Origin: Phycisphaeraceae bacterium
Lineage (GTDB): Bacteria; Planctomycetota; Phycisphaerae; Phycisphaerales; SM1A02
Reading direction: 5' to 3'
NCBI GenBank assembly: GCA_019636735.1
Contig: JAHBWY010000003.1
Coordinates: 1 to 64,000 of the forward strand
DNA length: 64,000 nucleotides
This document shows positions 33,749 to 43,710 of the stretch, piece by piece. The translations under genes and the position numbers were made by a program. The notes beneath the pieces were generated by a model. The model made no database searches. It worked only from the letters and a program-made list of their open reading frames with translations, and had not been told where the DNA came from. Each line of letters opens with the position of its first letter. Position 1 is the first letter of the stretch.

Positions 33749-36643
33749 ATGGCGACTCGCAGGTATGTCCCCGCCGTCGGCCCAAAGCTGGCATGGGTCC
33801 TGCGGATCGTGCTCGGTCTGTTCGCGCTTCTGTGCGTGAACAGCGTCTATCTGGCGGCGGTGACCTTCATGAGCTGGGCGGCCACGGGCTATGCCGCTGG
33901 CTCGGCCGCGATGGCGGCGGGGGGCTACGACGCGCGGCACTTCGAGAACGCCTTCTACCTGTGGATGTTCCTGCTCCACCTGGTGCTCGGGCTGGCGATC
34001 GTTGTGCCCGTGGTGGTCTTCGGGATCATCCACATCGCCAACGCGAGGAATCGCCCGAACAAGCGAGCGATTCGCGCGGGCTATGCGCTCTTCGCAGTCG
34101 CGCTCGGTGTGCTCGTCACGGGGATTGCGCTCACGCGCGTGGACATTCGCGGCGTCACCGTGGACCTCAAGCACCCCACCACGCGCGAGATCGTCTACTG
34201 GCTGCATGTGCTGCTGCCATTGATGGCGGCGTGGCTCTTTGTTCTGCATCGCCTCGCCGGTCGGCGCATCAAGTGGGCCGTGGGTGCCCGCTGGAGCGCC
34301 GTGGCCGCAGCCTTCGCCGGGGGCATGGTGCTCTTCCATCTTTGGAATCCCACGGTCCATCGACCCGGTCCGGCGGCTGGCGCGGCGTACTTCGAGCCGT
34401 CGCTTGCGCGCACGGCCACGGGCAACTTCATTCCTGCGGAGATCCTGAACAACTCCGACGACTGCATCTCCTGCCACGCGGACATTCATCGCCAGTGGTC
34501 GCACAGCGTGCACGCCTTCTCGAGCTTCAACAATCCGCTCTACACCTTCAGCGTGAGGAAGACGCGCGAACATGCGTTTGAGAAGGACGGCCATGTGCAG
34601 GACGCCCGCTTCTGCGCAGGCTGTCACGATCCCGTGCCCTTCTTCTCGGGCATGTTCGAGGATCCGAAGTGGGATGATCCCCATTACGATGTCGCGAGCG
34701 ACCCGATCGGCAAGGCGAGCATCTCCTGCACCGTCTGCCACTCGATCACCTCCATCAATGGCGTACGGGGCAATGCGGACTACACCATCTCCGAGCCCGA
34801 GCCCTATCCATTCGAGCGAAGCGGCAATCCCTTCCTGAAGTGGGTGAGCCAGCAGCTCATCAAGGCGAAGCCGGCCTTCCACAAGCGGACCTTCCTGAAG
34901 CCCGAGATTCACCGCAGCGCCGAGTTCTGCTCCACCTGCCACAAGGTCTTCCTGCCGGAAGAACTCAATGATTACAAGTGGCTACGCGGCCAGAATCACT
35001 ACGACAGTTGGCGCCTCTCCGGCGTGAGCGGTCGAGGCATCCTCTCGTGGTACTACCCGAATGAGCCGCAGACGGATTGCAACTCCTGCCACATGCCCAC
35101 CGTGGCGAGCAGTGACTTCGGCGCCAAGGTGCGTGATGCCAGCGGCACGCTCACCGTCCGCGATCACATGTTCCCAAGCGCCAACACGGCAATCCCGATC
35201 CTCGCGGGCATGAGTGATCACGAGGCGGTCATCCGCGCCCACAAGGAGTTCAACAAGGGCGTGATGAGGCTCGACCTGGTGGCCCTGCGCGAGGGCGGCA
35301 CGCTCGATGGCGCCCTGCACGCGCCATTGCGTCCAGAGGTTCCCGCACTCGTGGCGGGGCAGGAGTACATGCTCGATGCGGTCGTGCGCACCGTGCGCAT
35401 CGGCCACGAGTTCACGCAGGGCACCGCCGACAGCAACGAGGTCTATCTTGATGTCACGGTGCTCGCCGACGGCCAGGTGATCGGGCGCATGGGCGGCATG
35501 GATGCGGCCGGAGGCCTCGATCCGTGGACGCGCTTCTACAACATCTTCCTGCTCGATCGCGACGGGTACAGGATCGACCGCCGCAACCCCGAACACATCT
35601 TCATTCCGCTCTACAACAATCAGGTCCCGCCCGGGGCCGGCGATGTGACACACCTTCGCTTCCGCGTGCCCGATGATGTCCGCTCGTCGATCACGGTGAA
35701 GGCGGCGCTCCGCTACCGCAAGTTCGACCTGACCTACCTCAGGCATGTCTACGGCCCCGACACGCGCAACGACCTCCCGATCATGACGCTCGCGACCGAT
35801 GAGATCACCTTCCCGATCGCCGGTGGAGCGGTCGCGGTGACAGGGCAGGAGCCACCCGGCGCTGCGGCGGGTTTCCCCCTGTGGCAGCGCTGGTACGACT
35901 ACGCCATCGGGCTTCTGCGCACCTCCGACCGGCCGGGCGGGAAGGGCGAGTTCCGCCAGGCGGAGCATGCCTTTGCTCAGGTCGAGCGGCTCGGGCGCCC
36001 CGAAGGTCCGCTCGGCCTCGCTCGCGTGCAACTGGCCGAGGGTCGTGTGAACGACGCGGTCGAGTCACTCGCGCGGGCCGCAAGCCATGACCCGCCGGCC
36101 TATCCATGGAGCGTGGCTTGGTTCACCGGTATCGCCAACCGTCAGAACGGCGAGCTCGACGCGGCCATCGAGAGCTTCCGGCGCATTCTCGCCAACGACT
36201 TCGCACTCGCGCACGAGCGGGGCTTCGACTTCTCGCTTGATGATCGCGTGCTGGCGGAACTCGCCGATGTGCTCATTGAGCGGGCGCGCCGCACGATCGC
36301 CCGGAGCGGAGATCGCGATGCCGCCGAGGCGGATCTGCTTGAAGCGCGCTCGCTCTGCGAACGGGCCCTGCGGATGGATCCCGAGCGATCGGCGACCTGG
36401 TACATCCTGGCACGAGCCGAACAGGAACTCGGTGACGAGCGCTCGGCGGAGCGTGCCCTCGCCCATCATGCCCGATACAAGGTGGATGACAACGCGCGAG
36501 ATCACGCGGTGACCGCGGCGCGGCTTCGCTATCCGGCTGCGAATCATGCTGCCGAGGCCATCGTCATTTATGACCTCCAGCGGCCCGGGGCCTATGAACT
36601 GCCGGAGTCAGTAAGCCCCGTCCCGGAGCAGGCGGCTCGATGA
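33749..36643 (+). CDS. Membrane-anchored five-haem cytochrome c with TPR tail
   Basis: A 964-residue protein with about five membrane spans in the first 200 residues (about 15-40, 70-95, 110-130, 150-168, 183-198) that carry several histidines. A periplasmic domain with five CxxCH haem motifs follows (at 239, 289, 327, 394 and 444). Between and after the haem sites the sequence resembles cytochrome c554-like multihaem proteins. The region ~455-710 is beta-rich. The last ~240 residues are TPR-like helices. Electron transfer across the membrane to an external partner is likely; the donor is unknown. The CRTAC1 gene starts inside this stop (ATGA). About 72 bases separate it from the upstream giant protein. 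Confidence 0.85.
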   Translation: MATRRYVPAVGPKLAWVLRIVLGLFALLCVNSVYLAAVTFMSWAATGYAAGSAAMAAGGYDARHFENAFYLWMFLLHLVLGLAIVVPVVVFGIIHIANARNRPNKRAIRAGYALFAVALGVLVTGIALTRVDIRGVTVDLKHPTTREIVYWLHVLLPLMAAWLFVLHRLAGRRIKWAVGARWSAVAAAFAGGMVLFHLWNPTVHRPGPAAGAAYFEPSLARTATGNFIPAEILNNSDDCISCHADIHRQWSHSVHAFSSFNNPLYTFSVRKTREHAFEKDGHVQDARFCAGCHDPVPFFSGMFEDPKWDDPHYDVASDPIGKASISCTVCHSITSINGVRGNADYTISEPEPYPFERSGNPFLKWVSQQLIKAKPAFHKRTFLKPEIHRSAEFCSTCHKVFLPEELNDYKWLRGQNHYDSWRLSGVSGRGILSWYYPNEPQTDCNSCHMPTVASSDFGAKVRDASGTLTVRDHMFPSANTAIPILAGMSDHEAVIRAHKEFNKGVMRLDLVALREGGTLDGALHAPLRPEVPALVAGQEYMLDAVVRTVRIGHEFTQGTADSNEVYLDVTVLADGQVIGRMGGMDAAGGLDPWTRFYNIFLLDRDGYRIDRRNPEHIFIPLYNNQVPPGAGDVTHLRFRVPDDVRSSITVKAALRYRKFDLTYLRHVYGPDTRNDLPIMTLATDEITFPIAGGAVAVTGQEPPGAAAGFPLWQRWYDYAIGLLRTSDRPGGKGEFRQAEHAFAQVERLGRPEGPLGLARVQLAEGRVNDAVESLARAASHDPPAYPWSVAWFTGIANRQNGELDAAIESFRRILANDFALAHERGFDFSLDDRVLAELADVLIERARRTIARSGDRDAAEADLLEARSLCERALRMDPERSATWYILARAEQELGDERSAERALAHHARYKVDDNARDHAVTAARLRYPAANHAAEAIVIYDLQRPGAYELPESVSPVPEQAAR

Positions 36644-38499
36644 GCGCACCCGCGCCGCACGACGAAGAGCATGTTCCGGTGGATGACGCGATCATCGGTC
36701 GCGTCTTCTGGCGCAGTCTCGCGGTCGTCACGATCGTGGCGCTGGTCGTGAGCGGCATCTGGTTCGCCACCAGGCCGCGGGCGGCGGTGACTACGGGTTC
36801 GAGCGAGCCCGTCGCCGCACCAGTGCAGGCGACGCCCGCCGCGCCGCCCGAAGCCGTGCCATCGATTCCCTTCACCGATATCACGCGCAGTGCCGGAATC
36901 GACTTCGATCGGATCAGTGGCGCCGATGGACGCAAGCTCCTCCCCGAGACGCTCGGTGGCGGCGCGGGCTTCGTCGATGTGAACGGGAACGGGCATCCGG
37001 ACCTTGTGCTGGTTGACGGCGACGCGTGGCCCGATGCGCCGGACGGCGCACGCCGGGGGCGCGGCACGGTGATCTACCTCAACGACGGTCGGGGGAACTT
37101 CACGCTCGCAGTGGACACCGGGCTTGAGGCGCCACGCCAGGGCATGGGGTTCGCGGCGGCCGACCTCGACGGTGACGGCCTTCCCGAGCTGGCGATCACG
37201 ACGACGGAGGGAGTCATCCTCTTCCGCAACGAGACGGTGCCGGGCAACTCCAAGGTGCGATTTCGTGACATCACCGAGGAATCCGGCATTCGCGATCAGG
37301 GGTGGAGCACGACGGCGATGTTCCTCGACGCCGATGGCGACGGTCACCTCGATCTGCTGGTCGCGCACTATGTGGTCTGGTCGCCGGAGATCGACTTCAA
37401 GGTCGATTACCGTCTCGACGGAGTGAACCGCGCCTACGGCCCGCCGCTGGGGTTCGAGGGAACTCAGCTCTCGCTCTGGCGCAACGATGGCGCGGGGCGA
37501 TTCACCGAGGTCAGCGCCGAGGCGGGGCTTCATGTTGTGAACCCGTCGACCGGCGTTGCGGTGGGGAAGACCCTCGGTCTCCTCGCCGAGGACTTCAACA
37601 ACGATGGTCGCCTCGATCTCTTCGTGGCGAATGATCGGACGGCGAACTTTCTCTTTGAGAACCTCGGCGGGGGGCGCTTCCGCGAGATCGGCACCGCTGC
37701 GGGGGTGGCCTTCGACCGCGCCGGCGCCTCGACCGGCGCCATGGGTGTCGACGCGGCGCGCCTTCGCACCGCCGATGAGATCGGCATCGCGGTCGGCAAC
37801 TTCGCCAATGAACCTCACTCGCTCTACATGACGCGCGGTGGGCGATTGAACTTCTCCGATGATGCGCTGGTCGAAGGAGTCGGGGCGCCGACGCGCCTTT
37901 CGCTCTCGTTCGGCACGCTCTTTCTCGACCTTGACCTTGATGGCCGACCCGATCTGGTGACGGCGAACGGGCACATCGAGGATCAGATCGAGTCCATCCA
38001 GGCGAGCCAGGCCTATGCACAGCGGGCGCAGGCATTCTGGAACGCCGGTGCGAAAGCGCCGCGTCTCTTCGTCGAGATTCCCCCGGAGAAGATCGGCGAT
38101 CTCGCGCGCCCGGTCGTGGGCCGCGCGCTCGCGGCGGCGGACATCGATGGCGACGGCGACATCGACCTGCTCATCACGCAGCCACAGGGGGCCGTTCTGC
38201 TGCTGCGAAATGACCAGGCCCTCGGCAACGCCTTCACCCGTGTGCGACTTCGCGGCTCGCCACCCAATCGCGATGCGATCGGTGCGCGGGTCGAGTGCAT
38301 TTCCGATGCAGGCACGCAGGTGCAGTGGGTGCAGCCGTCTCGGAGCTACCTGACGGCGAATGAACTGCCGCTGACCTTCGGCCTTGGCAAGAGCGCATCG
38401 GCCACCATCCGGGTGCGCTGGCCGAACGGCGACATGCAGGAAGTGCCCGCCGTCATGAGAGGGCTCACCGAGGTCACGCAGGTGCCCTCGGTCCGCTGA
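36640..38499 (+). CDS. CRTAC1-type FG-GAP/UnbV protein, membrane-anchored
   Basis: A 619-residue protein with an N-terminal membrane anchor (about 25-45, SLAVVTIVALVVSGIWFAT) and an Ala/Pro linker. Eight or so FG-GAP-type repeats with calcium-loop signatures follow (VDVNGNGHPDLVLV, ADLDGDGLPELAI, LDADGDGHLDLLV, DFNNDGRLDLFV, DLDLDGRPDLV, DIDGDGDIDLLI), ending in an ASPIC/UnbV domain (about 520-605, VECISDAGTQVQWVQPSRSYL). Such proteins are abundant in planctomycetes and are thought to be secreted or surface-bound beta-propellers. It is translationally coupled (ATGA) to the multihaem cytochrome, which suggests physical partnership. Confidence 0.85.
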   Translation: MSAPAPHDEEHVPVDDAIIGRVFWRSLAVVTIVALVVSGIWFATRPRAAVTTGSSEPVAAPVQATPAAPPEAVPSIPFTDITRSAGIDFDRISGADGRKLLPETLGGGAGFVDVNGNGHPDLVLVDGDAWPDAPDGARRGRGTVIYLNDGRGNFTLAVDTGLEAPRQGMGFAAADLDGDGLPELAITTTEGVILFRNETVPGNSKVRFRDITEESGIRDQGWSTTAMFLDADGDGHLDLLVAHYVVWSPEIDFKVDYRLDGVNRAYGPPLGFEGTQLSLWRNDGAGRFTEVSAEAGLHVVNPSTGVAVGKTLGLLAEDFNNDGRLDLFVANDRTANFLFENLGGGRFREIGTAAGVAFDRAGASTGAMGVDAARLRTADEIGIAVGNFANEPHSLYMTRGGRLNFSDDALVEGVGAPTRLSLSFGTLFLDLDLDGRPDLVTANGHIEDQIESIQASQAYAQRAQAFWNAGAKAPRLFVEIPPEKIGDLARPVVGRALAAADIDGDGDIDLLITQPQGAVLLLRNDQALGNAFTRVRLRGSPPNRDAIGARVECISDAGTQVQWVQPSRSYLTANELPLTFGLGKSASATIRVRWPNGDMQEVPAVMRGLTEVTQVPSVR

Positions 38500-38501
38500 C
38501 C

Positions 38502-38705
38502 GTGGACCGCACGCGGCCCGCACGCTCGGCGCTCCGCAAGCTCTGCCGGGCCTTCGATCGCACGCGACCTGCGCTCTTGACGCTCCGCCGCCTTCTCCAT
38601 GAACCTTCCGACCAGCGGGCTGCCCATCGGCTCAACTCCCGAGCGCGCGGATCACACCGAGCTGCTCGTCGGTTCGCCGCTCAAGCGATCTCGTCGATCC
38701 GTTGA
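38502..38705. other. Intergenic stretch with an imperfect repeat
   Basis: Between convergent genes, a ~45-base unit appears twice (near 38506 and 38557). In one frame it encodes DRTRPARSALRKL and DRTRPALLTLRRL, 17 codons apart. The 67-codon frame has no ribosome-binding site, and I do not call it a gene. No terminator-like hairpin is evident. Confidence 0.35.
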
Positions 38706-40895
38706 CTACCTGCCGCATGGCCCCCACACGCCGAGCAGGATCGCGATGTCCGCGCCATCGATGGCGCCATTGCCGTCGAGGTCGCCAGCGCACTCCGCGC
38801 AGGGGCCCCAGCTTCCAAGAAGGAGCGCAAGGTCCGAGCCATCCACGACTCCGTCGCCGTTCGTATCAGCGGGGCATGGTGCCTCGGTGAGCGTGCCTTC
38901 GAGAGTGAACGCATGCGAGAGGACGGTGTCTGGCGAGTCGCCATCCTGCACGGCGAGATTCGTCGGGGCGAAGAGGGTGAAGACGCCGGTGTCCGAGCGC
39001 CACGCGTGCACAAGGTCGCCCTGAGAGAGCGCCTGCCCGCTCGGTCCGTAGGTCATCCACGACCACGCCGCGGGCGCTTCGGGTGAACCGTTGTCCCCAT
39101 GCAGTGAGAGGTAGTAGTCGCCCGGCGGAAGCGGCAGGGCCGTCGCAAGGTCGATGGGCCATGCCGAGGTGCCTCGTTCATCGGGCGACTCGTGATAGGG
39201 GATGGGCAGCGCCACAAGGCCCGAGGCGACAAGGTCGCCCGCGACCGGCGCGGGATTGCCCGGCTGGCGCTTGAAGATCGACCAGCCGAGCGATTGGACC
39301 ACGCCTGGTGTGAACCCATCGGCGGGCGTCACGAAGCCCGTGCCGACGATGCGCCGAAGCGCCCACGCGCGGCCGGCGGGAGGCTCTGGCACGGTGAACG
39401 GCGCGGCGAAGCGGCGTAGCGGCGCGGTCGGCGCGACATGACCGACGGGCCACCCGAGATGCACGAGTGCGCCATCGACCCAGGTCCGCCGCTGTCCGCC
39501 CGTCGAAGCGATGGTGTTGAATTCGACCGGCGGCGCACAGGAGATGGACGCCGCAAGGGAGACCATCTGGTTGACATTCCATGGATTGAACTTGAGGTTG
39601 TCGCCACTCAGTCCGCCGCACCCGTTGATGATCGAACACATGATGTTGCAGTTGTCGGCGCCCTGCCCGTTGCAGTGCTGCGCGTTCCAGTTGTGACCGA
39701 TCTCGTGCGCCGTCAATCCAACTCGACGGAAGAGGGCCGTCGCCGGTCCCTGGTAGAAGGTCTCGCTTAGCCCATAGCCGATGCTGTCGAGTCCGCCGGC
39801 GGGACAGGTGGCGGTGTCATTCCACACCAGGTTGCACATGCCGGGTCGCCATGCGAGGCCGATGATGCTGCCTGGGAAGTTGAAGCCGGCCAGGTGATGC
39901 ACGAGGTCGCGGCGGATGTTCTTGAGCGGCGGCTCATTCCACTGCGATCGAAACGCGCAAAGGCGCGCATAGATTTCCTGCTCGGTGTAGTCCACCTCGG
40001 GGCTGGTGCGGACCAGCGTGGCGGTGATCACGAACCCGATCCCGGCATCGCGCCTGAAGATGAGGTCCGTCGTGTTCATCACCGCCTCAAGGTCAAGGAG
40101 CGCCGCTTCGAGAGAGCTTCCATTGATCTGGAAGAAGTCGTAGTCGAGATCGAAGGCGATCTCGGTGATCGCGATCAGGGGCGGGTCGCCGCCGGCCGCA
40201 AGGCCGCCCTCGGAGCCCGGTGATGACGGCGCCTCGGGATGGTCGAGCAGATCGCTTCCGCACAGGCCCGGCGCCGCTCGCAGGTCGCGACTCGCGTAGA
40301 GCACATGCTTGGGGCGGCCATCGGGGGTGGTGGTGTCGAGGTCAGGGGCAAGCTGCTCCATCGGCTCGATGACGAGCACCTCATCTGGAAGGTGAATGGT
40401 GGCCCGGAGCAGGCCGTTCCGAAGTGTGGCGGCGACGAGCGACCCGGAAACTCCTCGCACCACGCCTCGATAAGTCCGAGGCGCGGGCGCGGCGAACTCC
40501 TGCAATCCGCCCTCCACGATGGGAACAAGCAGCTCGAAGCGCTGCGCCCGAAGCGAGAAGCGTTCGAGATCGAGGGTGAACGCACGCCCGTCGTTGGCCA
40601 CTGCCACGCTGAAGGCGCCGCTCCCATCGGGCGGCAGGTGCAGGTCCACTTCGTTCCACGCGCGGAATGCGGAGAGGAGATGATCGGGCGACTGCATCGC
40701 ATCGTTGAGGGACGCCGCCAGAACCGCTCGTGCGGCTCCGGCCACTGGCTCTGGTCCCGCCACCCCCTTCGAGACCCCGGTCGATGTCGCCGCGGCCATC
40801 GTCGCCGCCGCGAGCGCCATCGCCGTCGAGAGCCACGGACTGAATGGCCGGTCGATTCGAGCTGGATCTGAGCGACGCATGCGGTTCGTGGCCAT
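38706..40895 (-). CDS. Secreted zinc metalloprotease with GC-type dockerin repeats
   Basis: A 729-residue protein from the ATG at 40895 (GAGGGAG upstream). A long signal sequence (about 20-45) leads to a propeptide-like region. The metzincin-type zinc site HEIGHNWNAQH (H397, H401, H407, E398) places it in the M12/M72 group. A small cysteine-containing segment follows (HCNG, DNCNIMCSIINGCGG). The C-terminus has two calcium-loop repeats (DTNGDGVVDGSDLALLLGSW and DLDGNGAIDGADIAILLGVW), separated by GPCAECAG, and ends WGPCGR. This is the paired dockerin with Gly-Cys ends of GC-type dockerin-anchored proteins. It should be an extracellular protease retained at or near the cell surface. Confidence 0.85.
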   Translation of the reverse strand: MATNRMRRSDPARIDRPFSPWLSTAMALAAATMAAATSTGVSKGVAGPEPVAGAARAVLAASLNDAMQSPDHLLSAFRAWNEVDLHLPPDGSGAFSVAVANDGRAFTLDLERFSLRAQRFELLVPIVEGGLQEFAAPAPRTYRGVVRGVSGSLVAATLRNGLLRATIHLPDEVLVIEPMEQLAPDLDTTTPDGRPKHVLYASRDLRAAPGLCGSDLLDHPEAPSSPGSEGGLAAGGDPPLIAITEIAFDLDYDFFQINGSSLEAALLDLEAVMNTTDLIFRRDAGIGFVITATLVRTSPEVDYTEQEIYARLCAFRSQWNEPPLKNIRRDLVHHLAGFNFPGSIIGLAWRPGMCNLVWNDTATCPAGGLDSIGYGLSETFYQGPATALFRRVGLTAHEIGHNWNAQHCNGQGADNCNIMCSIINGCGGLSGDNLKFNPWNVNQMVSLAASISCAPPVEFNTIASTGGQRRTWVDGALVHLGWPVGHVAPTAPLRRFAAPFTVPEPPAGRAWALRRIVGTGFVTPADGFTPGVVQSLGWSIFKRQPGNPAPVAGDLVASGLVALPIPYHESPDERGTSAWPIDLATALPLPPGDYYLSLHGDNGSPEAPAAWSWMTYGPSGQALSQGDLVHAWRSDTGVFTLFAPTNLAVQDGDSPDTVLSHAFTLEGTLTEAPCPADTNGDGVVDGSDLALLLGSWGPCAECAGDLDGNGAIDGADIAILLGVWGPCGR

Positions 40896-40944
40896 GAGCG
40901 AACTCCCTCGACACAGCGGCGAGCGAAGGGGCGAGTCAAGAAAA

Positions 40945-40972
40945 GAGGCCCCGGTCCTTTGACCGGGGCCTC
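40945..40972 (-). terminator. Rho-independent terminator of the FG-GAP dockerin gene
   Basis: A perfect 12-bp stem GAGGCCCCGGTC/GACCGGGGCCTC with a CTTT loop (as read on the plus strand) is followed, on the minus strand, by TTTTCTT. It lies 60 bases past the stop of the gene ending at 41033. Confidence 0.9.
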
Positions 40973-41032
40973 GACGAACATCAGGGGGCAATCAACGGGT
41001 GAGTGCCCGAGTTGCAGTGCAGGGCTCCGGGG

Positions 41033-43639
41033 TCAGTTGCAGCTTCCCCAGTTGCCGAGCACGATGGCCACATCGGCGCCATTGACCGTGCCATCTCCGC
41101 TGAGATCGGCGGTCGGGTCATTGGTGTTCCAGGCACCGAGGATGATGGAGAGGTCGGCACCGTCCACAACGCCATCGTTGTTGATGTCACCCACGCAGGC
41201 GGGTGCATCGATGCAGACGACACCCGAGACCACGACATTGTCGATCGCGGCTTCGGTGATCGAGTTGTCGGGGAAGTCCGCCACGCTGAAGCGGATCACC
41301 ATGTTGGCCGTGGGCGTCAGCAGATCGTTGACCTTGACCGACTTGCGGGACCAGGCGTTCTGCTGCCAATCCACTGTCTCGATGTTGACCCAGGTGGCGC
41401 CACCATCGTTGGAGATCTCGCAGACGAGCTTGTCCGCCTCGGCGGGGTTGAGCGCGTCATCGCAGAAGAGCCAGCGCGAATAGGAGAGCATGGGTGACTG
41501 GAGACCGGTCAGGTCGAAGGTGGGCGAGGTCAGGACGGTCGGACCACCATCGAGGTCGGAGGCGCTGGCCGCGCCACCCGACACGCCATTCCAGGTCACC
41601 ATGGCACGGGTGCCATGCGCTGCATTCGGCGGGGCCGCCTGCTTGGTGCCGGGCGCGCCGCCACCGACGGTCGTGCCGACGGGGATCGCCACTTCGAAGC
41701 CCTTCTGGGCTGCGGTCATGTTGAAGTTCTGGACAGTCCACCCTTCATTGGTCCCGCTCTCCCAGCTCGTGCTGAGCGCGATCACTTCCTCGACGCCGAC
41801 AGGGGTCACATAGAAGAGGCCGGGGGCCGCCGAGGGCTCGCGGTAGGGGCCGCCATTGCTGAGCGCGGCTTCGACGAACCACTCCATCTCCTGGCCGCAC
41901 GCGGCCGGGGGCAAGGAGGCCTTGTAGGTGGTGCCCGAGACGAGCGCGAGCGGCGCCTGGGTCCAGCCGCCATCGGAGCCGCCAACGCGATAGTTCAGCT
42001 TCACCGAGTCGGTGAGCAGCGAGCCAACGCCGAGCACGGAGAGAGTCACATTGAACTCCGTCGCGTTCTCCGTCGAGATGATCGTCGGACGGCCGTTCGG
42101 GAAGGTGAAATTGATCCCCGCGTTGCGGTTCATGTAGACGATGACGCCGCGGCAGGCACCAAGGACGACATCGAGCCAGCCGTCGCCATCGATATCCATG
42201 AGGGCCACATCGAACCAGCCCACGCGGTCGGCCACCGCGGGAATCGCCTGGTTGCCGATGGTGCGGTTCAGCAGGTTGTTGACATTGCTGCCGTTCCAGA
42301 CATTGCGATAGATGTTCGACGAGCGGTTGGTGTTCGGGCAGAAGGGCCCGAGGTCCGCATCGACATCGGTGATGAAGACATCGGGGTTGCCATCCTTGTC
42401 CATGTCCGCGATGCGGATGGTGTGGTCGAACTGGCTCGGGGCGCCGGAGATGTTGTAGACGGTGAAGTTCGGTTCACCCGTCACCGAGTTGCCGGTGTTG
42501 ATCAGGTAGCGATCGACGCCGTCGTCGGCGACCACGATGTCCAGCTTGCCGTCGCCATTCAGGTCGGCGACCTCGTGGAAGTAGGGCTGGTTGCCGACGC
42601 CGGTCTTCGGGCCGAGGAAGCTCGAGCCGGTGCCGGTGTTGGTGAAGACCGCGACGGTCTGCGCGATGGGGCCGAAGTTCGGGGCCTGGCCGAAGGTGAA
42701 GCCGGTGAGCGTGGTCAGGCGCACAATGTCATTGATGCCGTCGCCGTTCATGTCGGCGATCGACGCCGAGTTGCCGAAGTTCGAATTGATCTGCGGACCG
42801 GTGAGCACCGTCCAGTTGGTGTCGTAGAAGTAGCCGGGTCCGGGGCCGCCCTGGGTGTTGCCCCAGTTGTAGAGCAGCTTGTTGTTGAAGTCGTGCGACG
42901 CCTGCATGTCGGGGCTGGTGCGGCACTCGCCCGGATCGTTGGTGTCGCCATCGCCATTCAGGTCGATGCAGATGTTCTGGCCGAAGGTCTCGGCGCGGTC
43001 GTAGTCGGTGAAGAAGAGGTCAGGGAAGCCGTCGCCGTTCAGGTCACCCACGGCCAGGTGGCAGAAGCGCGGATTGGCGGCGGCGGGGGGATTCGGCGTC
43101 AGCGGGAAGAGCTGGGGAATGCGATCGCGCTGATGCTGGAACCCGAGCCAGTTCCCGTTCGCGTCATTACCGAGGTTGATGTAGACGCGAGGCTGTCCGA
43201 GGATCACATTGACGCCGTCGGACATGGTGGTGCCTGTGACCAGGTCAAGCCATCCGTCGCCGTTCACATCGGTCGCCTTGATGACGCGGTCGTTCGTCAG
43301 GTCGAAGAAGCCGTTGTAGCCGGCCACATCGGAGCTCGACGCATACTCCGCCGTCCGATCGACAAGAACGCCGCCCTCATTCATGAAGAGCATGTTGGTG
43401 AAGCCGCCCACCTGGCTGCCCGCGAACTTGCGGGCCATGGCGAGGTCGATCCACCCGTTGTTGTTGAAGTCGCCCCAGGCGAAATCCTTCTCGAGGTTGT
43501 CATTGACCACGAGAGCAGGGTTGGCGACGAGGCGCGTGCCTGTCTGGTTTTCGAGCTTCAGCCACTGGGCCGAGGCCGAAGCGCCCAAGAGCAGCGCCGC
43601 TCCGGTGGCAATGAAGGCGTACTGTCGGACACGATGCAT
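41033..43639 (-). CDS. Secreted FG-GAP/VCBS-repeat protein with GC-type dockerin
   Basis: An 868-residue protein with a signal peptide (about 1-24, LLLGASASAQ) and a strong AAGGAG ribosome-binding site. Residues ~50-520 hold FG-GAP/VCBS-type units with calcium loops (DFNNNGWIDLAM, DVNGDGWLDLVT, DLNGDGFPDLFF, DMNGDGINDIVR, DLNGDGKLDIVV, DMDKDGNPDVFI, DIDGDGWLDVVL), probably a beta-propeller. A beta-sandwich-like part (to ~800) contains SWESGTNEGWTVQN and a jelly-roll-like region. The C-terminus has two dockerin-type repeats (DINNDGVVDGADLSIILGAW, DLSGDGTVNGADVAIVLGNW) ending WGSCN. The protein is probably displayed outside the cell; the ligand is unknown. Confidence 0.85.
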   Translation of the reverse strand: MHRVRQYAFIATGAALLLGASASAQWLKLENQTGTRLVANPALVVNDNLEKDFAWGDFNNNGWIDLAMARKFAGSQVGGFTNMLFMNEGGVLVDRTAEYASSSDVAGYNGFFDLTNDRVIKATDVNGDGWLDLVTGTTMSDGVNVILGQPRVYINLGNDANGNWLGFQHQRDRIPQLFPLTPNPPAAANPRFCHLAVGDLNGDGFPDLFFTDYDRAETFGQNICIDLNGDGDTNDPGECRTSPDMQASHDFNNKLLYNWGNTQGGPGPGYFYDTNWTVLTGPQINSNFGNSASIADMNGDGINDIVRLTTLTGFTFGQAPNFGPIAQTVAVFTNTGTGSSFLGPKTGVGNQPYFHEVADLNGDGKLDIVVADDGVDRYLINTGNSVTGEPNFTVYNISGAPSQFDHTIRIADMDKDGNPDVFITDVDADLGPFCPNTNRSSNIYRNVWNGSNVNNLLNRTIGNQAIPAVADRVGWFDVALMDIDGDGWLDVVLGACRGVIVYMNRNAGINFTFPNGRPTIISTENATEFNVTLSVLGVGSLLTDSVKLNYRVGGSDGGWTQAPLALVSGTTYKASLPPAACGQEMEWFVEAALSNGGPYREPSAAPGLFYVTPVGVEEVIALSTSWESGTNEGWTVQNFNMTAAQKGFEVAIPVGTTVGGGAPGTKQAAPPNAAHGTRAMVTWNGVSGGAASASDLDGGPTVLTSPTFDLTGLQSPMLSYSRWLFCDDALNPAEADKLVCEISNDGGATWVNIETVDWQQNAWSRKSVKVNDLLTPTANMVIRFSVADFPDNSITEAAIDNVVVSGVVCIDAPACVGDINNDGVVDGADLSIILGAWNTNDPTADLSGDGTVNGADVAIVLGNWGSCN

Positions 43640-43710
43640 GCGGGGTCTCCTTGCGGGGGTGGGGAGCCGAGTGGTCCTTCGAATCTCTGGACCGGCGAAT
43701 GAGAACGGGA

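Noticed and set aside
36592..38523. A 643-codon minus-strand open frame opposite the CRTAC1 gene
   Set aside because: Antisense shadow of the FG-GAP repeats; it has no plausible start signal.
41615..43702. A 695-codon plus-strand open frame inside the FG-GAP dockerin gene
   Set aside because: It is antisense to a clearly coding gene and exists because of high GC and regular codon use. It has no ribosome-binding site and no family resemblance.
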